DNA of 64,000 nucleotides from Lysobacterales bacterium (lineage in GTDB: Bacteria; Pseudomonadota; Gammaproteobacteria; Xanthomonadales; SZUA-5): the NCBI GenBank assembly GCA_022844135.1, contig JALHMG010000002.1:123842-187841 (forward strand). Direction: 5' to 3'. The notes under the pieces were generated by a model, which saw only the letters and a program-made list of their open reading frames with translations, ran no database searches and had not been told where the DNA came from. Positions 62,957 to 64,000 of the stretch are shown piece after piece (the stretch's first letter is position 1; every line of letters begins with the position of its first letter). Both the position numbers and the translations under genes were made by a program.

Positions 62957-63598
62957 ATGAAGAACCTGTCGACGCTCGCGGCACTTATCGCCCTCGTTCA
63001 CACCCCGATCGCATTCGCCGATGCCGGTTGGTACGCGCAACTCAGCGGCGGCCTCGCCAGTCAGGCCGATCAAACCCTGGTGTACACGCCCGGCAACGTG
63101 CGCCGCGAGGCGGCGCTGGGCAGCGGCATACTTGGCGGCGGCGCCGCCGGCTACGCGCTCGGCAATGGCTGGCGCATCGAAGGCGAGTTCATCTATCAAT
63201 CGGTCGACATGGACGCGGTCAACTTCGGGACCGGACTGCCCGCTGGGGACGGCAATTACGCCTCAACCTCGTTGGCCGTGAACGCGCTGTATGAGTTCGA
63301 TCTCCTCGGAACCCCCAAAGCTCGCACCTATGTGGGCCTCGGCCTGGTGCGCATCACCGAGATCGATATCGACTTCGAATCGGCGGGCGTGGAGCGCTCG
63401 TACGCTGGCAGCGACAGCGCCGTCCAGGCCCTGTTCGGCGCGCGCTACGACCTCGGCGAAAACAGCTACATCGATGCGGGCGTGCGTTACCTGGCGGCCA
63501 GCGATGTCGAGTTGGATGGCGAAGATGGCGCCGTCGGACGGATTCGCGCCGACTATCGGCCGTGGGCGCTGACGGTGTCCTGGGGCTGGCGTTTCTGA
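62957..63598 (+). CDS. Outer-membrane beta-barrel protein
   Basis: 213 aa with a signal peptide (about 1-21) and ATG 62957 after AAGGAG. The mature chain has alternating aromatic strands (GWYAQLSGGLA, WRIEGEFIYQ, KARTYVGLGLV, NSYIDAGVRYL) and ends in WGWRF with terminal phenylalanine, the BAM signal. It looks like an eight-strand OmpW/opacity-type porin-like barrel. Function is unknown. Confidence 0.88.
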   Translation: MKNLSTLAALIALVHTPIAFADAGWYAQLSGGLASQADQTLVYTPGNVRREAALGSGILGGGAAGYALGNGWRIEGEFIYQSVDMDAVNFGTGLPAGDGNYASTSLAVNALYEFDLLGTPKARTYVGLGLVRITEIDIDFESAGVERSYAGSDSAVQALFGARYDLGENSYIDAGVRYLAASDVELDGEDGAVGRIRADYRPWALTVSWGWRF

Positions 63599-63612
63599 TC
63601 GCAAGGCGACTG

Positions 63613-63647
63613 CAAGTTGCGGCGCCCGGTGGGTTGCCGCAAACTTG
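63613..63647 (+). terminator. Hairpin after outer-membrane protein gene
   Basis: CAAGTTGCGGC and GCCGCAAACTTG pair with one bulge, 14 bases after the stop. No U-run. Between here and 63784 I see no gene. Confidence 0.4.
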
Positions 63648-63784
63648 GATGGCGTCTGGCGGCCGGCGGGGTTTTCGGCGGCGGCGCCCGTCCGCCCACG
63701 AAGAGAGTCGCAACGTGATCAGTATTTGCGCCGCGAGTTGCCCATATCCCACCTGCAGGTGCCGTCGGCGTTGAAGCGGCGGCC

Positions 63785-64000
63785 ATGCGCGTTATCGTCC
63801 TGATCGGCGCTGCCGTTCTCGCCGCCTGCGGCGTGGTCTGGTGGCGAGCTGCCGTGCTCGACGCGCCGGTGGCCTTCGCCGATGTCGCCTACGTCGGCGC
63901 CGCAGCCTGCGCCGATTGCCACGATGATCGGCACCAGAGCTGGCATCGCACCTACCATCGAACGATGACCCAAACCGCCTCACCGCAAAGCGTCGCGGGC
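63785..64000 (+). CDS. Cytochrome c-type protein, partial (runs off window)
   Basis: The first 72 codons of a gene that continues past 64000. ATG 63785 is followed by an N-terminal hydrophobic segment that could be a signal or anchor (MRVIVLIGAAVLAACGVVWW; LAAC may be a lipobox). YVGAAACADCHDDRHQSWH carries a CxxCH heme site, followed by HRTMTQT. This opening is typical of multiheme cytochromes with C-terminal TPR or NHL domains. Confidence 0.75.
   Translation, partial: MRVIVLIGAAVLAACGVVWWRAAVLDAPVAFADVAYVGAAACADCHDDRHQSWHRTYHRTMTQTASPQSVAG

Overview
The window looks like chromosome from a GC-rich gammaproteobacterium of the order Lysobacterales (Xanthomonadales), perhaps near Rhodanobacteraceae. 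The evidence is a division/cell-wall (dcw) cluster without murD, secreted proteins with IPTL-CTERM-like tails, comM next to ubiK, a TVP38-flavoprotein fusion, and protein sequences of that general type. The genus cannot be fixed from the sequence alone.

Layout. 1-2361 is the trailer end of a CRISPR array with 31 repeat copies and no cas genes in view; a nested palindromic element interrupts it twice. 2476-3249 holds two adjoining elements with terminal inverted repeats and TA ends, built from a two-hairpin module; a sister copy lies at 42046-42439. 3.2-21 kb is mixed housekeeping: a 2Fe-2S flavoprotein reductase, Bcp, an orphan TRAP large permease, fumarylacetoacetase, three secreted proteins (one a nine-repeat Calx-beta adhesin-like protein), ComM, UbiK, PyrE, BioD, a ferredoxin-NADP reductase and a HAD hydrolase. 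21.2-37.3 kb is the dcw cluster mraZ-rsmH-ftsL-ftsI-murE-murF-mraY-ftsW-murG-murC-ddl-ftsQ-ftsA-ftsZ, starting with a clear four-box MraZ operator. Its genes overlap by a few bases except at four places, and each of those four gaps holds a palindrome whose arms are tandem 7-8 bp units.

Where lpxC usually follows ftsZ there is a lower-GC cassette (37.4-38.5 kb): a small membrane protein, then a promoter with a palindromic operator, a 56-aa partner protein and an ADP-ribosyltransferase-like protein, all translationally coupled. This is the best candidate for an undescribed toxin-antitoxin or defence-like system here. 38.5-50.2 kb carries the TVP38-oxidoreductase fusion, an MHS/MFS transporter, a YbbN-like thioredoxin, membrane proteins, a PhnD-like receptor coupled to a GGDEF-EAL protein, and speA. 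A run of five perfect or near-perfect hairpins follows speA.

50.3-64 kb includes maiA (the tyrosine-catabolism partner of the fumarylacetoacetase at 6.4 kb), an ATP-grasp enzyme, a DUF937 protein, a PLP trans-sulfuration enzyme, a pentaheme cytochrome, a frameshifted SEC-C pseudogene, parA-parB, a PIN-toxin remnant with an intact antitoxin, trpD-trpC, TspO, a membrane LytTR regulator divergent from an outer-membrane protein, and the start of another cytochrome c. I saw no tRNA, rRNA or phage structural genes.
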